A DNA stretch of 64,000 bases from Acetobacter okinawensis JCM 25146 (GTDB taxonomy: Bacteria; Pseudomonadota; Alphaproteobacteria; Acetobacterales; Acetobacteraceae): NCBI RefSeq assembly GCF_000613865.1, contig NZ_BAJU01000002.1, forward strand, positions 62,001 to 126,000. Reading direction: 5' to 3'. A program made the position numbers and the translations under genes. Below the pieces are notes generated by a model. It was not told where the DNA came from. It saw nothing but the letters and a program-made list of their open reading frames with translations, and did not search any database. Positions 30,215 through 39,604 of the stretch are shown one piece after another (the stretch's first letter is position 1; each line of letters begins with the position of its first letter).

Positions 30215-31417
30215 ATGGCCAAATTACCCACTCCCGTTTTTCCCCAGCCGCGGCTTGTGTCTTCCACGCCGGAACTGGCAGAGGCTCTCAAGCCGTTTCA
30301 TGCCGAGCGTTTTGTTACGGTTGATACGGAGTTCATGCGCGAGCGCACATACTGGCCGGAACTGTGTCTGGTGCAGGTGGGTAGTGCCCATGATGTGGTG
30401 CTGATTGATGCGCTGGCGGAAGGGTTGGATCTGACCCCTCTGGCGGAGTTGATGGCCGATCCTGCAGTGCTCAAGGTGTTTCACGCAGCGCGGCAGGATC
30501 TGGAGATTTTCCTGCATGAGTTTGATGCGCTGCCCACGCCTGTGTTTGATACGCAGGTGGCCGCCATGGTGGCAGGCTTTGGTGATCAGGTCGGGTATGA
30601 CAGTCTTGTGGGCTCCCTGACTGGGCATATGATTGATAAAAGCCATCGGTTCACGGACTGGTCCGTGCGTCCATTGTCGGATGCGCAGCTGATCTACGCG
30701 GCTGGGGATGTGACGTGGCTGCGACTTGTTTATGAAAAACTGGTGCACAAGCTCGAACAGGACAAGCGACTGAGTTGGGTGGGAGCGGAAATGGCGGAGC
30801 TGGAAGACCCAGCGACCTTCCGTCCTGACCCGGAAAAACAGTGGGAGCGGCTGAAGGCACGCACAGGCAACCGCCGCATGTTGGGCGTGTTGCGTGCTGT
30901 TGCGGCCCTGCGTGAGCGTGAGGCCCAGCGTGTGAACGTACCGCGCCAGCGCCTGCTCAAGGATGAAAGTCTGCTGGAAATAGCCGCGACAACTCCCACA
31001 ACGGTGGATGCGCTTGCCCGCGTGCGGGGGGTCTCCCGCGGTTTGGCAGAAGGGCGGACTGGCCTTGCCTTGCTGGAGGCGGTCAAGCAGGCGCAGGCTT
31101 TGCCAGAGTCCGAGTTACCGCGCCCAGCCCGTGGGAAGGGCAAGGATAACGCCCGCCCTCCTGCATCTTTGGTGGCATTGCTGAAAGTGCTGCTCACCGC
31201 ATGTTGCGAGGAGCATGATGTCGCTCCCCGTCTGGTGGCGTCCATGGATGAGCTGGAAGCACTGGCTCTGGACCCCGCACAGGCCCCTGCACTGCTGTCA
31301 GGCTGGCGGAGCAAGGTTTTTGGAAACGCGGCTCAGGCCCTGTGTGAGGGCAAGGTCGCGCTTCAGGTCAGGGGTGGACGGGTTATTACCTTACCCAGTC
31401 AGGACGCTGCTCCATAA
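30215..31417 (+). CDS. rnd: Ribonuclease D
   Basis: A 400-residue 3'-5' exoribonuclease for tRNA and other RNA 3' ends. The DEDD exonuclease motifs appear as [13 protein letters not shown] near residue 30, [11 protein letters not shown] near 90 and the DRSHRFTDW-like [25 protein letters not shown] near 150. A C-terminal HRDC-type helical region follows. I chose ATG 30215 because GGAGGA stands right before it; the frame upstream lacks conserved sequence. Confidence 0.94.
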   Translation: MAKLPTPVFPQPRLVSSTPELAEALKPFHAERFVTVDTEFMRERTYWPELCLVQVGSAHDVVLIDALAEGLDLTPLAELMADPAVLKVFHAARQDLEIFLHEFDALPTPVFDTQVAAMVAGFGDQVGYDSLVGSLTGHMIDKSHRFTDWSVRPLSDAQLIYAAGDVTWLRLVYEKLVHKLEQDKRLSWVGAEMAELEDPATFRPDPEKQWERLKARTGNRRMLGVLRAVAALREREAQRVNVPRQRLLKDESLLEIAATTPTTVDALARVRGVSRGLAEGRTGLALLEAVKQAQALPESELPRPARGKGKDNARPPASLVALLKVLLTACCEEHDVAPRLVASMDELEALALDPAQAPALLSGWRSKVFGNAAQALCEGKVALQVRGGRVITLPSQDAAP

Positions 31418-31420
31418 GAG

Positions 31421-31446
31421 ACAGCGTTCCTGCTGGAGCAGGCTGT
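31421..31446. terminator. Bulged hairpin between rnd and the PfkB kinase gene
   Basis: CCTGCT-GG-AGCAGG forms a perfect inner stem, extended by ACAGC/GCTGT across a three-base bulge. It lies between convergent stops at 31417 and 31451, so a termination role is plausible; no T run is present. Confidence 0.35.
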
Positions 31447-31450
31447 GTAA

Positions 31451-32448
31451 TCAGAAGCCCATTTCTTCCCACAGGTTGGAAAGCGGGCGTGCTCCGTAGT
31501 GCGAAATGATTTCGGACGCAGCGACAGATGCCAGTCGCCCACATTCTGGCAGGCTGCGACCAGAGGTAAGACCTGCAAGGAAACCTGCCGCATAGGCATC
31601 GCCCGCACCCGTTGTGTCCACCACCTGTGTGGGTACCGGGGCCACGGTTGTCAGCTGGCCATCATGCACCACAACACTGCCCAGACCAGAGCGGGTCAGG
31701 GCTGCAAAGGTTGTATCCTGCAAGGTGCGGCGGGCGGCTGTGTCAAAATTCTCTGTTTCGTACAATGCGCAGATTTCATCTTCATTGGCGAACAGGATGT
31801 CGACATGGTTTTTGACCAGATCAAGGAATGCATCGCGGTGGCGGCCAACGCAGAAGGGATCTGACAGGGAGAGTGCGACCTGACGTCCGTTCTTGTGGGC
31901 AAGGGCTGCGGCCCGGCGGAAAGCTTCCTGCGCATGCGGCGGATCAAACAGATACCCTTCCAGATAGATAATGCTGGAGGCAGCGATCATGTCGGGCAGC
32001 ACGTCATCGGGGGTAAAGCAGGTGCAGGCACCCAGATAGGTCGCCATGGTGCGCTGGCCATCAGGTGTAACCATGACCACGCAACGCGCGGTAGGCAGGT
32101 TGTCAAACACTTGTGTGTTCAGGGGGGCGGATGGGAACTGCACCCCGTTGTCACGCAGGTCCTGTGTGAACTTGAGCCCCGCATCATCGCGTGAGACCTT
32201 GCAAGGTAGGCAACGCGCGCGCCAAACTGGGCTGCCACCACGCAGGTGTTGGCAGCAGATCCACCACCCATGACCTGTTCTGGCTTCAAGGCCGCTTCAA
32301 GCGCGTTGGCGCGGTCCACGTCAATCAGTGTCATGCTGCCGGGGGTCAGTCCCTGCCCCTGAAGGAAGGTGGCGTCCGTGCGGGCGAGAATATCGGTGAT
32401 GGCATTACCAATACCGAGAATATCGTACTGTGTGTCCTGACCGGTCAT
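31451..32448 (-). CDS. PfkB-family sugar/nucleoside kinase, adenosine-kinase-like (one frameshift in this sequence)
   Basis: After repair this is 332 residues. The N-terminal YDILGIGNAITDILAR and MGGGSAANTCVVAA (substrate-binding GG) and the C-terminal DTTGAGDAYAAGFLAGL (catalytic Asp in the anion hole GAGD) are PfkB signatures. The form resembles the adenosine-kinase/ribokinase branch common in alphaproteobacteria; the sugar or nucleoside used is not certain. The frame breaks near 32203; adding one G restores YLGKVSRDDAGLKF. It is divergent from the bactofilin gene. Confidence 0.82.
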
Positions 32449-32661
32449 GGCGATAAAATTTTTCCTGAAAAAATGATCTGTGTGGTTGTTTGGCTAGCGC
32501 GCTGCCACAAAAAGGGCAACAGTAAGGCGTAAGCAATCTGGGCTGCTGACCAGACGGTTGCCTGCATGCAAAAGTTTGGAGGAGCCGGGCTGGTGCTGCC
32601 AGCAGCTTGTTAATGTGGATTGCTGCCTGAATACGGGCAGCCAGAAAGGCGGGGGAATTTC

Positions 32662-33350
32662 TTGTTCAAAAGACGTAAGCCTGAAGAGAGTCAGCCAAAT
32701 ACTCAGGCCTCCTCTACCGTGCAGCAGGGTTCTGCGCGTCCGGCAGGGGCATCTGGCACTGTTCTTTCGTCCAATGCGGGAGTGCAGGGGGGGCCACAAA
32801 TGGCGCTCCCGTATCGCGTTCTGATAATTTAAAGGAAACTTCACCCATGGGTCGTGCACCTCTTCCTTCTGGTTCCTCTCTCCCCGCTGGTGCGGGCATT
32901 CCCCCCATGCCTGGTGCGGCTGCTGCCCGTGGCCTGCCCACGCAGATGCAGCCCAAAAAAGAAGGGCCGGAGCAGCGTACGCTGGTTGTCGGGCGTGGGA
33001 TTAGCGTGCAGGGCACGGTTCAGGACGCAGAGCGTCTGGTGGTGGAAGGTACTGTCGAATCCAGCATGATTACGGCCAAGGAACTGGTTGTCATGCCCGG
33101 TGGCCTGTTCCGTGGTGGCGTGGAAGTGGAAAACGCGGAAATCGCCGGTACGGTGGATGGCGCGTTGACTGCGCGCGGCAGCCTGACCGTGCGTGGCAGT
33201 GGCCGCCTGCTGGGCAAGGCTGCCTGCCACCGCCTGAAGGTTGAAGATGGCGGCCAGATTACGGGTCAGCTTGAAATGCTGTCCGAAGGGAGTGGTGCTG
33301 CCAAAACCGCCGAGAGTGCGGCTGAGCCAGTCAAGTCGATTGAAGGCTGA
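32662..33350 (+). CDS. Bactofilin (polymer-forming cytoskeletal protein), probable N-terminal frameshift
   Basis: The core 168 residues from ATG 32847 form a bactofilin: RTLVVGRGISVQGTVQDAERLVVEGTVESSM and the following repeats are the right-handed beta-helix that polymerises into filaments shaping cells or anchoring polysaccharide machinery. Upstream, TTG 32662 (MFKRRKPEESQPN) opens a Ser/Gln-rich tail typical of bactofilin N-termini; it runs into the core if one T is missing at 32819-32820, giving about 229 residues. ATG 32847 with AAGGAAA eight bases upstream is the alternative start without a frameshift. Confidence 0.8.
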
Positions 33351-33367
33351 CCGGACTGATGTTTTCT

Positions 33368-33410
33368 CGTTGACCTGAATGGCGCCGTTCTGGCTACCTT
33401 CAGGTCAACG
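33368..33410. terminator. Inverted repeat between bactofilin and gcrA
   Basis: Perfect 12-bp arms CGTTGACCTGAA and TTCAGGTCAACG are separated by 19 bases; a second hairpin CAGTGTGG/CCACACTG follows at 33415-33439 and covers the gcrA stop. The genes converge here, so bidirectional termination is likely. Confidence 0.55.
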
Positions 33411-33426
33411 GGTGCAGTGTGGTTGT

Positions 33427-34044
33427 TCAGGCCACACTGTCGCGCCGGTCACGCAGGCGCACATAAGCGATTTGCGCATGCTCTTCGCAATAAGGTTTGC
33501 CCGGAATGGGTGTTGCCCCACAAAAATGAAAACCCGGTGTGCCGGGGTCACCAATAGGCCAGCAGCAGGCGGGGCCACGGCGCTTTTGCGGCTCGGGGTC
33601 GGAGATACTGCGCAGGAGCGTTTTGGGTTTGGTCGTGCTCCGTGCCACAGGGGCGGCTTTTTCTTTCCGCGCGGTTTTGTCATCCCCGCCAGCAATGACT
33701 GGTGCAGCCGTCGCGGGCGTGGCGTGTTCGGTCACGGGAGCAGGGGTGGCAATAGTTGCTGGCTGCACAGGGGGAGCGGACGGAGCCACTGGGCCTGTGG
33801 CACGCGGAGTGGAGGCCTCTGGCACGGGTGTGGCCGCTGTGGTCTGCTCGGGTTTGTCTGCCGCCGTTTTGGGCTTGCTGCCGTTGCGGCGGATGGGGGA
33901 TGGCCGCGGGGGCAGACCCAGCCTGTGTGCCTTGCCGACCACTGCGTTCTTGGTAATGGAAAGACGCCTGCCGATTTCCGCCGTTGAAAGACCTTCCGCC
34001 CATAGGTCCTTAAGCTGGGCGATTATTTCTTCGGACCACTCCAT
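33427..34044 (-). CDS. gcrA: GcrA cell-cycle regulator
   Basis: A 205-residue protein. The N-terminal helix-turn-helix MEWSEEIIAQLKDLWAEG...STAEIGRRL...NAVVGKAHRLGL is diagnostic of GcrA, the alphaproteobacterial sigma-70 cofactor that acts at methylated GANTC promoters. A long Pro/Ala/Thr-rich linker follows. The C-terminal CCWPIGDPGTPGFHFCGATP...YCEEHAQIAY is the RNA-polymerase-binding domain. Longer than the Caulobacter protein because of the linker. Confidence 0.93.
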   Translation of the reverse strand: MEWSEEIIAQLKDLWAEGLSTAEIGRRLSITKNAVVGKAHRLGLPPRPSPIRRNGSKPKTAADKPEQTTAATPVPEASTPRATGPVAPSAPPVQPATIATPAPVTEHATPATAAPVIAGGDDKTARKEKAAPVARSTTKPKTLLRSISDPEPQKRRGPACCWPIGDPGTPGFHFCGATPIPGKPYCEEHAQIAYVRLRDRRDSVA

Positions 34045-34131
34045 TAACAGGCACCTTTGAGCATTGCATGGCGGGCTGGCAAAATACCAGTGCTTCTACA
34101 GTTCTCATATTAGGAGGAAGGCACTCTGATC

Positions 34132-34935
34132 TCAAGCGGAAAGCCCAAAATCCGAGTGTTCTGAGGTCTGTTCAGGTTTGTGTAGGAGGGTTTGCAGGCG
34201 TTCCTGTGTTGCCTTCAGCACGGAGCGGGCGACCGGGTGGTCGTAAGATGCCAATGTGCGGTTCATGGCCAGCAGAATATCTGACGTTGCATCGGGTAAA
34301 GCTTTTTGCCACCAGTGCAGAGCCTGCTCTAGCTGACCCTGCTCGACCAGAATGGTCGCGTGGTTATGGCAGCCCCGGTAGTCTCCGCTTTCGGCCGAGC
34401 GTCGGTACCAGTCAAAGGCGCTGGCCTGATTTTTTTTCACAACCCAGCCTTCTTCGTAAAAACGCGCCATGATGTTCATAGATTTGGCGTGACCATGATG
34501 TGCACCGGTGTGGAACAACTGGAAGGCTGTTGGCAGGTCACGCGGCATGCCAAGGCCCCGCATATGCATGATGGCAAGGTTGTACCGTCCCCACTCATCC
34601 CCCACAGCTGCGGCTGCGGCATAGTGGTGTGCTGCTTTGCTTAAGTCTTTATCAGTGCCCCAGCCAAAATGGTGGCAGCGGCCCAGCATGTTGTGTGCAG
34701 GGCCATAGTTTGTCTGGGCGGCAATGGAAAACCATATATAGGCCTGTGCGGGGTCTGGTGGGACAAAAACGCTGTTAAGCAGAATTTTCCCCCACAGAAC
34801 CTGCTCCAGAAGGTGGCCGTTTGCCGCCTTCTGGTAGATGGCCTGCACATGATCGGGCAGAGGAGGAGGTTTGGGTGTACTCTGCTTTTTGCGTTTGACC
34901 ACGCGGGTCATAAAAGATGTGTACCTGCCGATCAT
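34132..34935 (-). CDS. Sel1-repeat protein
   Basis: A 267-residue protein with a basic N-terminus (RVVKRKKQSTPKPPPLP) and at least four Sel1/TPR-like repeats (for example AYIWFSIAAQTNYGPAHNMLG, AAHHYAAAAAVGDEWGRYNLA, AFQLFHTGAHHGHAKSMNIMA, AFDWYRRSAESGDYRGCHNHA). No signal peptide. It starts 14 bases after the TonB-receptor stop and is probably co-transcribed; Sel1 proteins often sit beside Fiu/PiuA-type siderophore receptors. Role unknown, likely a protein-interaction scaffold. Confidence 0.8.
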   Translation of the reverse strand: MIGRYTSFMTRVVKRKKQSTPKPPPLPDHVQAIYQKAANGHLLEQVLWGKILLNSVFVPPDPAQAYIWFSIAAQTNYGPAHNMLGRCHHFGWGTDKDLSKAAHHYAAAAAVGDEWGRYNLAIMHMRGLGMPRDLPTAFQLFHTGAHHGHAKSMNIMARFYEEGWVVKKNQASAFDWYRRSAESGDYRGCHNHATILVEQGQLEQALHWWQKALPDATSDILLAMNRTLASYDHPVARSVLKATQERLQTLLHKPEQTSEHSDFGLSA

Positions 34936-34949
34936 TATGCCATTCTTCT

Positions 34950-37325
34950 TTAATAAGAAGCAGACAGATTGAACAGGAATGCCCGACCGATTGAAGGCGT
35001 AACACGGTTGGAGAAGAGGTTGCCGTAATTCAGGCGGTTGGCAAGGTTGTAGCCATTCATGCTGACTTTCCAGTGGTCGTCAAAGTGGTGTGAAATAACA
35101 GCATCAAATTCGACATTGGCAGGAACGCGGGCTGTATTGGCCGTGTCCAGAAACACGCCTTCACGCCAGGTCAGGCCACCACCGACCAGAAGGTTGTAAA
35201 CTTTTTTGGGTGCGATTTCGTAAGTGCTCCAGACGGTCGCCTGATTGCGTGGCACATACTGGACCTGCTTGCCAATATCCGCCGCAGTGCCGCCCGTTGT
35301 CAGGCTGTCATAGCGGGCATAGGTGGCGATCATGTTCCAGTTTTTCAGAATTTGCCCCGAAACACTCAGCTCAATACCTTGATTGCGCTGTGTATCGCCC
35401 GAGGAACTGACGCTGCCGGTGCTGGGGTCGGTGAGCAGGGAGTTGCCTTTTTCCAGACGGAAGATGGAGGCGGTAAAGCCGATCCGGTCATGGAATGCCG
35501 AGTATTTTGCACCCAGTTCATAAAGTCTGGCGCGCTCGGGTGAAAAGTTCTGGTTTTTGGGTGTTAGCGGTTCGGAACTGTTGGCGACATACAGACCGAG
35601 CGGTGTGGTGGATTCCGACCAGTTAAAATAAACCATGGCGTGGTCATTAGGTGTGTACATCAGGCTGACGTTGGGGTTGAATGTATCCTGCGTTTGTCCC
35701 AGATGCGTATCGGCATAGGCAGGGTCGCCCCCGGTTGCGTTGTAATGACTGTCCCAGTGATCCCAGCGGAAGCCCGCCTTGACGGAGAACCAAGGCACAA
35801 ACCACACCTGTTCAGACAGAAAAGCACCGACATCCGTGGCGTCGCCTTTTTTCCATTCCTTCTTGCCGACCCCATTGGGCATGTTGGTCAGGTTGTTTGC
35901 GCAGCTACCGGCACCACAAAGGCTCAGACCCGGCACATACATGGAGGGGTACATCAGGCTGGTGCCTGGGCGTGTGCTGGCGTAAGCGTAGTTGCGGCGG
36001 CGGTCATAGATATGTTCAATATCTATCCCGCCAATAATCTGGTGCCTGATCTTGCCTGTGTTAAAGTTTGCAACGGCTGATGCAACGTTCTGCACCGACC
36101 AGTCATCCTGCTGGTAGGGGTTAGGTCCGCCAAGCCCACCATTGCGTGAGATGACAGCGCTGGCTGGATTGGATGAGAAGTAGGGAATGACACAGGTCGC
36201 GAGTCCGCAGGCTTCCTGCGATGCGGAGTAGTAGCGGCTGTAAAGACCGCCGCGTGTGTCATTATAAAACGTGACGTATTTGTTGATTTCCCACTGCAGG
36301 CGGCCTGTCAGCATGTCTGTGGAGGTGTCGTCCTGATCAAAGGTGGTGCCATACCAGTTGTTGCGGTTGATACCATATTCGGTCATCGGTTTGCCGTAGG
36401 CCGTGCCGGGTTTGGTGGCAACGGGCACACCGTAGTCGGGAATTCTGTTGTCAGTCTGGTGGAAATATTCCAACGTATAATTAAGTTTTTTTCCAAGACC
36501 GAAAATAATGGATGGTGCAATGCCCCAACGGTGCGAGTAGATGTAATCGCGGCCGACTACATTGTTTTCATTGCCCATGGCGGTCAGGCGGACGGCAATG
36601 GTGTCTGTAATTTTGCGATTGATGTCCAGAGTGCCACGATAATACGAACCACTTCCGCCCGAAAAACTGGCGTTCACGTGGTTGCCTGCGTAAGGCGTTT
36701 TTGTTGTGATGTTGATGGCCCCACCCGTGGTGCCATTGCCGAACACCTGTGAAGATGGGCCTTTTATAACGGTGATGTGGTCATAATCAAAGCTGTCACG
36801 GGTATAAACCCCAAAGTCCCGTAATCCATTTTCATAAATGTCGTTCTGTGCGGCAAAACCACGGATCAGGAACTGGTCGCCTGACATCCCTCCTTCGCCC
36901 TCACCGACCGAAGCGGTAATGCCGGGGACGTTCTTAAGCGCTTCATCTAAAGACTTTACATTCTGCTGCTGCATCAGAATCTGAGGCACAACATTGATGG
37001 TTTGTGGTGTATGCAGCACATCGTCCTGCATACGGCTGAAGCCGATTGAAGAACGCAGCGTGTTCATGGGGGATGCAACGACGGTCCACTGCTCAACCTC
37101 GGTGCCGTTAGCCTGCTTAATGGTTTTGGGGCCTTTCCCCTTACCATTTGCAAGGCTGGCCGAGTTTTTTGTGTCGGTCTGCTCGGTGCTGTTGTCTGTT
37201 TTGAGGTGATGACTGACGGGGTCAGGGGCCTCATCCGCCAGAGCTGGAAAAGCATTACAGCTCATGGCCAGCCCTACAGCCAGAGGAGTGGGGTTAAGAT
37301 AGCGGCGAATAGGAGATGAGCCCAT
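34950..37325 (-). CDS. TonB-dependent siderophore receptor
   Basis: A 791-residue outer-membrane receptor. A signal peptide (hydrophobic LAVGLAMSCNAFPALA) is followed by a linker and a plug domain (TPQTINVVPQILMQQQNVKSLDEALKNVPGI, then DQFLIRGFAAQNDIYENGLRD), and a 22-strand barrel ending FLFNLSASY with a terminal aromatic. The plug pattern fits catecholate/ferric-siderophore receptors (Fiu/PiuA-like); the ligand is not certain. A palindrome and tandem ATGATT hexamers in the promoter suggest Fur-type iron control. It precedes the Sel1 gene. Confidence 0.92.
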   Translation of the reverse strand: MGSSPIRRYLNPTPLAVGLAMSCNAFPALADEAPDPVSHHLKTDNSTEQTDTKNSASLANGKGKGPKTIKQANGTEVEQWTVVASPMNTLRSSIGFSRMQDDVLHTPQTINVVPQILMQQQNVKSLDEALKNVPGITASVGEGEGGMSGDQFLIRGFAAQNDIYENGLRDFGVYTRDSFDYDHITVIKGPSSQVFGNGTTGGAINITTKTPYAGNHVNASFSGGSGSYYRGTLDINRKITDTIAVRLTAMGNENNVVGRDYIYSHRWGIAPSIIFGLGKKLNYTLEYFHQTDNRIPDYGVPVATKPGTAYGKPMTEYGINRNNWYGTTFDQDDTSTDMLTGRLQWEINKYVTFYNDTRGGLYSRYYSASQEACGLATCVIPYFSSNPASAVISRNGGLGGPNPYQQDDWSVQNVASAVANFNTGKIRHQIIGGIDIEHIYDRRRNYAYASTRPGTSLMYPSMYVPGLSLCGAGSCANNLTNMPNGVGKKEWKKGDATDVGAFLSEQVWFVPWFSVKAGFRWDHWDSHYNATGGDPAYADTHLGQTQDTFNPNVSLMYTPNDHAMVYFNWSESTTPLGLYVANSSEPLTPKNQNFSPERARLYELGAKYSAFHDRIGFTASIFRLEKGNSLLTDPSTGSVSSSGDTQRNQGIELSVSGQILKNWNMIATYARYDSLTTGGTAADIGKQVQYVPRNQATVWSTYEIAPKKVYNLLVGGGLTWREGVFLDTANTARVPANVEFDAVISHHFDDHWKVSMNGYNLANRLNYGNLFSNRVTPSIGRAFLFNLSASY

Positions 37326-37340
37326 GTGATGCAGCCTGAA

Positions 37341-37368
37341 ATAAATGATTATGATTCGCAGTTGCGAA
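37341..37368 (-). promoter_or_regulatory. Putative Fur-type operator before the TonB receptor
   Basis: Two tandem ATGATT hexamers (about 37345-37356) run into a perfect palindrome TTCGCA-GT-TGCGAA (37355-37368), 16 to 43 bases upstream of the receptor start. Iron control is inferred from the gene's role. Confidence 0.5.
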
Positions 37369-37651
37369 ATATGTGTAAATACGAATCATTAGCAATGGTG
37401 CAAACGAGGGGGAGGTATGCCGCAGCGGACAAAAAATGGATAAAATTCAATAATTATGAATAAAAATATGTGAAATTTTATGATTATAAAATGAAGAAAT
37501 CAAATCGTTGCAAAAAAGACACTCTGTGTCTGATTCGAGCAAATCGATATGCAACCTTTATGCGGACGTACTGATGTAATGCTCGGCGTACAGGCCGTTG
37601 CCCGTCATAAAGCAGGAGATTTTTGGCGTGTCGGCGGGGATGCGGGGGAAT
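37369..37651. other. AT-rich intergenic region between the TonB receptor and nadC
   Basis: About 283 bases, mostly AT-rich up to 37550, holding the upstream part of the receptor promoter. Short frames near 37550-37650 look like nadC shadow. I see no gene. Confidence 0.4.
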
Positions 37652-38515
37652 TTAGTTCTCGACTATATCAAGACCGATATCGAGTGCATGCACGCTATGG
37701 GTCAGCCATCCGAGGGAGAGAACATCCACGCCCGTTTGGGCAATGGGCAGGGCTGTTTGCAGGGTAATGCCGCCAGAGGCTTCCGCCAGTGCGCGGCCGT
37801 TAATCATGTGCACGGCCTGCTCCAGTTGTGGGATGGACATATTGTCGAGCAGATACACGTCCGCCCCTGCGCAGGACAGGGCCTGTTCAAGCTGTTCGAG
37901 TGTGTCGACCTCCAGCTCCACCTTCATCAGGTGCCCTGCATACTGTCTGGCAGCATGCAGGGTCTGCTCGATGTTGCCGCCGCACAGGGCAATATGATTG
38001 TCCTTGATAAGAATGGCGTCATCCAGGCGCAGTCTGTGGCTGCTGCCCCCACCAGCACGGACGGCGTATTTTTGCGCACATCTCAGGCCGGGTAGGGTTT
38101 TGCGGGTGCATGCAATGCGGGCCTTGGTACCTGCTACGGCCTGAACAATCTGCTGCGTATGCGTGGCAATGCCGCTGAGATGGGAGAGCAGGTTGAGTGC
38201 CGTACGTTCCCCTGCCAGCAGGGCATAGGCACTGCCTTCCACGGTTGCCAGCACATCTCCACTTTTGATCTGATGCCCGTCCTGTTTGAGCATGCTGAAG
38301 CGCACGGTTGGGTCGAGCATGGCAAAGGTCTGTCGCGCGCCTTCCAGGCCACATACAACACCATCCTTGCGTGCACAGAAGGCCGCACGCAGCTGTTGCC
38401 CCGGTTTTGCCAGTGCTTGCGTGGTGACATCTCCCCCAATGCCCAGATCTTCCATAAGTGCTGTGCGTACGATCGGCTCCCACAACAGGGCGGGCAGGTG
38501 CAGGCCGGTGGTCAT
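37652..38515 (-). CDS. nadC: Nicotinate-nucleotide diphosphorylase (carboxylating)
   Basis: A 287-residue enzyme converting quinolinate and PRPP to nicotinate mononucleotide. Family motifs: LMEDLGIGGDVTTQAL at the N-terminus, ALNLLSHLSGIATHTQ, CTRKTLPGLRCAQKYAVRAGGG (substrate Arg/His/Lys) and LLDNMSIPQLEQAV with a C-terminal LSLGWLTHS. I chose ATG 38515 (MTTGLHLP); the frame is open 15 codons upstream but overlaps the end of nadA. Second gene of nadA-nadC. Confidence 0.94.
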   Translation of the reverse strand: MTTGLHLPALLWEPIVRTALMEDLGIGGDVTTQALAKPGQQLRAAFCARKDGVVCGLEGARQTFAMLDPTVRFSMLKQDGHQIKSGDVLATVEGSAYALLAGERTALNLLSHLSGIATHTQQIVQAVAGTKARIACTRKTLPGLRCAQKYAVRAGGGSSHRLRLDDAILIKDNHIALCGGNIEQTLHAARQYAGHLMKVELEVDTLEQLEQALSCAGADVYLLDNMSIPQLEQAVHMINGRALAEASGGITLQTALPIAQTGVDVLSLGWLTHSVHALDIGLDIVEN

Positions 38516-38537
38516 GGTGTGTTTGGCTCCGGTCGGG

Positions 38538-39518
38538 TTAAATGGCCAACATCCGCTCAACCGCCATACGGGCGGGGTGCTGCAGGTGCTCGGGTATGGT
38601 CACTTCGGTTTGCATGGTCTCCAATGCCTGACGGATGTTGGACAGGGTGATCCGCTTCATGTGTGGGCATAGGTTGCATGGGCGCACAAACTGGGTTTGA
38701 GGGTATAATGCGGCCAGATTATCGCTCATGGAACATTCTGTAACCAGAAGGACTTTGGGTGGCTTTTTCTGGTCGATAAAGTCGATCATCTGCGCAGTGG
38801 AACCTGCATGGTCGGCCGCGGCCAACACGTCTGGCGGGCATTCCGGGTGGGCAATAACGCTTAGGCCGGGGTGCAGTCGCCTGTATTGTTTGATCTCCTG
38901 CGGGGTAAACCGTTCATGCACTTCGCAGTGGGCTGGCCATGTCAGCATTTCTATCCCGGTTTCGGCTTCTATGTTCCGGGCTAAAAATTCATCCGGAATC
39001 ATAATAACGCGCGACACACCAAGACTTTCTACAATCCGTCTGGCATTGCCAGATGTGCAGCAGACATCACTTTCCGCTTTAACATCGGCGGTGCTGTTGA
39101 CATAGGTAACAACAGGTACGCCCGGATAGCGTTTTTTGAGTTCACGTACGTTTTCGGCGGTAATGCCTGCTGCCAGAGAACAGCCTGCGGTTGCATCGGG
39201 AATCAGGACTGTTTTTTCCGGGTTAAGCAGTTTTGCGGTTTCGGCCATAAAATGCACACCGGCCATAACCATGGTGTCGGCATCAATGGTTTGTGCGGCA
39301 CGGGCCAGCGCTAGACTGTCACCCCGTATATCGGCCACGCAATGGAAAATTTCCGGCGTCTGGTAGTTATGGGCAAGGATAACGGCGTTCTTTTCCTGCT
39401 TCAGGCGTAGAATGGCCTCAATGTCTGCCGCATAGCTGGCTTCCCATTGTTCCCGCAGCATAATGTGGGCAACAGGGTGGTAGAGTTGGTCCCTGCTGGC
39501 CATGAGTGATGCAGACAT
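38538..39518 (-). CDS. nadA: Quinolinate synthase
   Basis: A 326-residue [4Fe-4S] enzyme that joins iminoaspartate and dihydroxyacetone phosphate. It shows VILAHNYQTPEI, VMAGVHFMAET, NSTADVKAESDVCCTSGNA (cluster Cys) and a C-terminal PCNLCPHMKRITL (cluster Cys). nadB is absent from this cluster. A strong palindrome lies 23 bases upstream of the start, under likely control by the NrtR protein encoded just upstream. Confidence 0.94.
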   Translation of the reverse strand: MSASLMASRDQLYHPVAHIMLREQWEASYAADIEAILRLKQEKNAVILAHNYQTPEIFHCVADIRGDSLALARAAQTIDADTMVMAGVHFMAETAKLLNPEKTVLIPDATAGCSLAAGITAENVRELKKRYPGVPVVTYVNSTADVKAESDVCCTSGNARRIVESLGVSRVIMIPDEFLARNIEAETGIEMLTWPAHCEVHERFTPQEIKQYRRLHPGLSVIAHPECPPDVLAAADHAGSTAQMIDFIDQKKPPKVLLVTECSMSDNLAALYPQTQFVRPCNLCPHMKRITLSNIRQALETMQTEVTIPEHLQHPARMAVERMLAI

Positions 39519-39540
39519 TGTTCTGCTCCATTGTTCCGCG

Positions 39541-39567
39541 TATATATGCTCTTAATGAGTATATATA
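39541..39567 (-). promoter_or_regulatory. Putative NrtR operator in front of nadA
   Basis: An inverted repeat of 11-base arms, TATATATGCTC and GAGTATATATA, around TTAAT; ten of eleven positions pair. It is 23 bases upstream of the nadA start and just downstream of the gene for a NAD-sensing repressor. The assignment to NrtR is inferred from proximity. Confidence 0.6.
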
Positions 39568-39604
39568 GCGCTTAGGAATTGCAAGAGTGCTGGCAAACAC
39601 TTTT

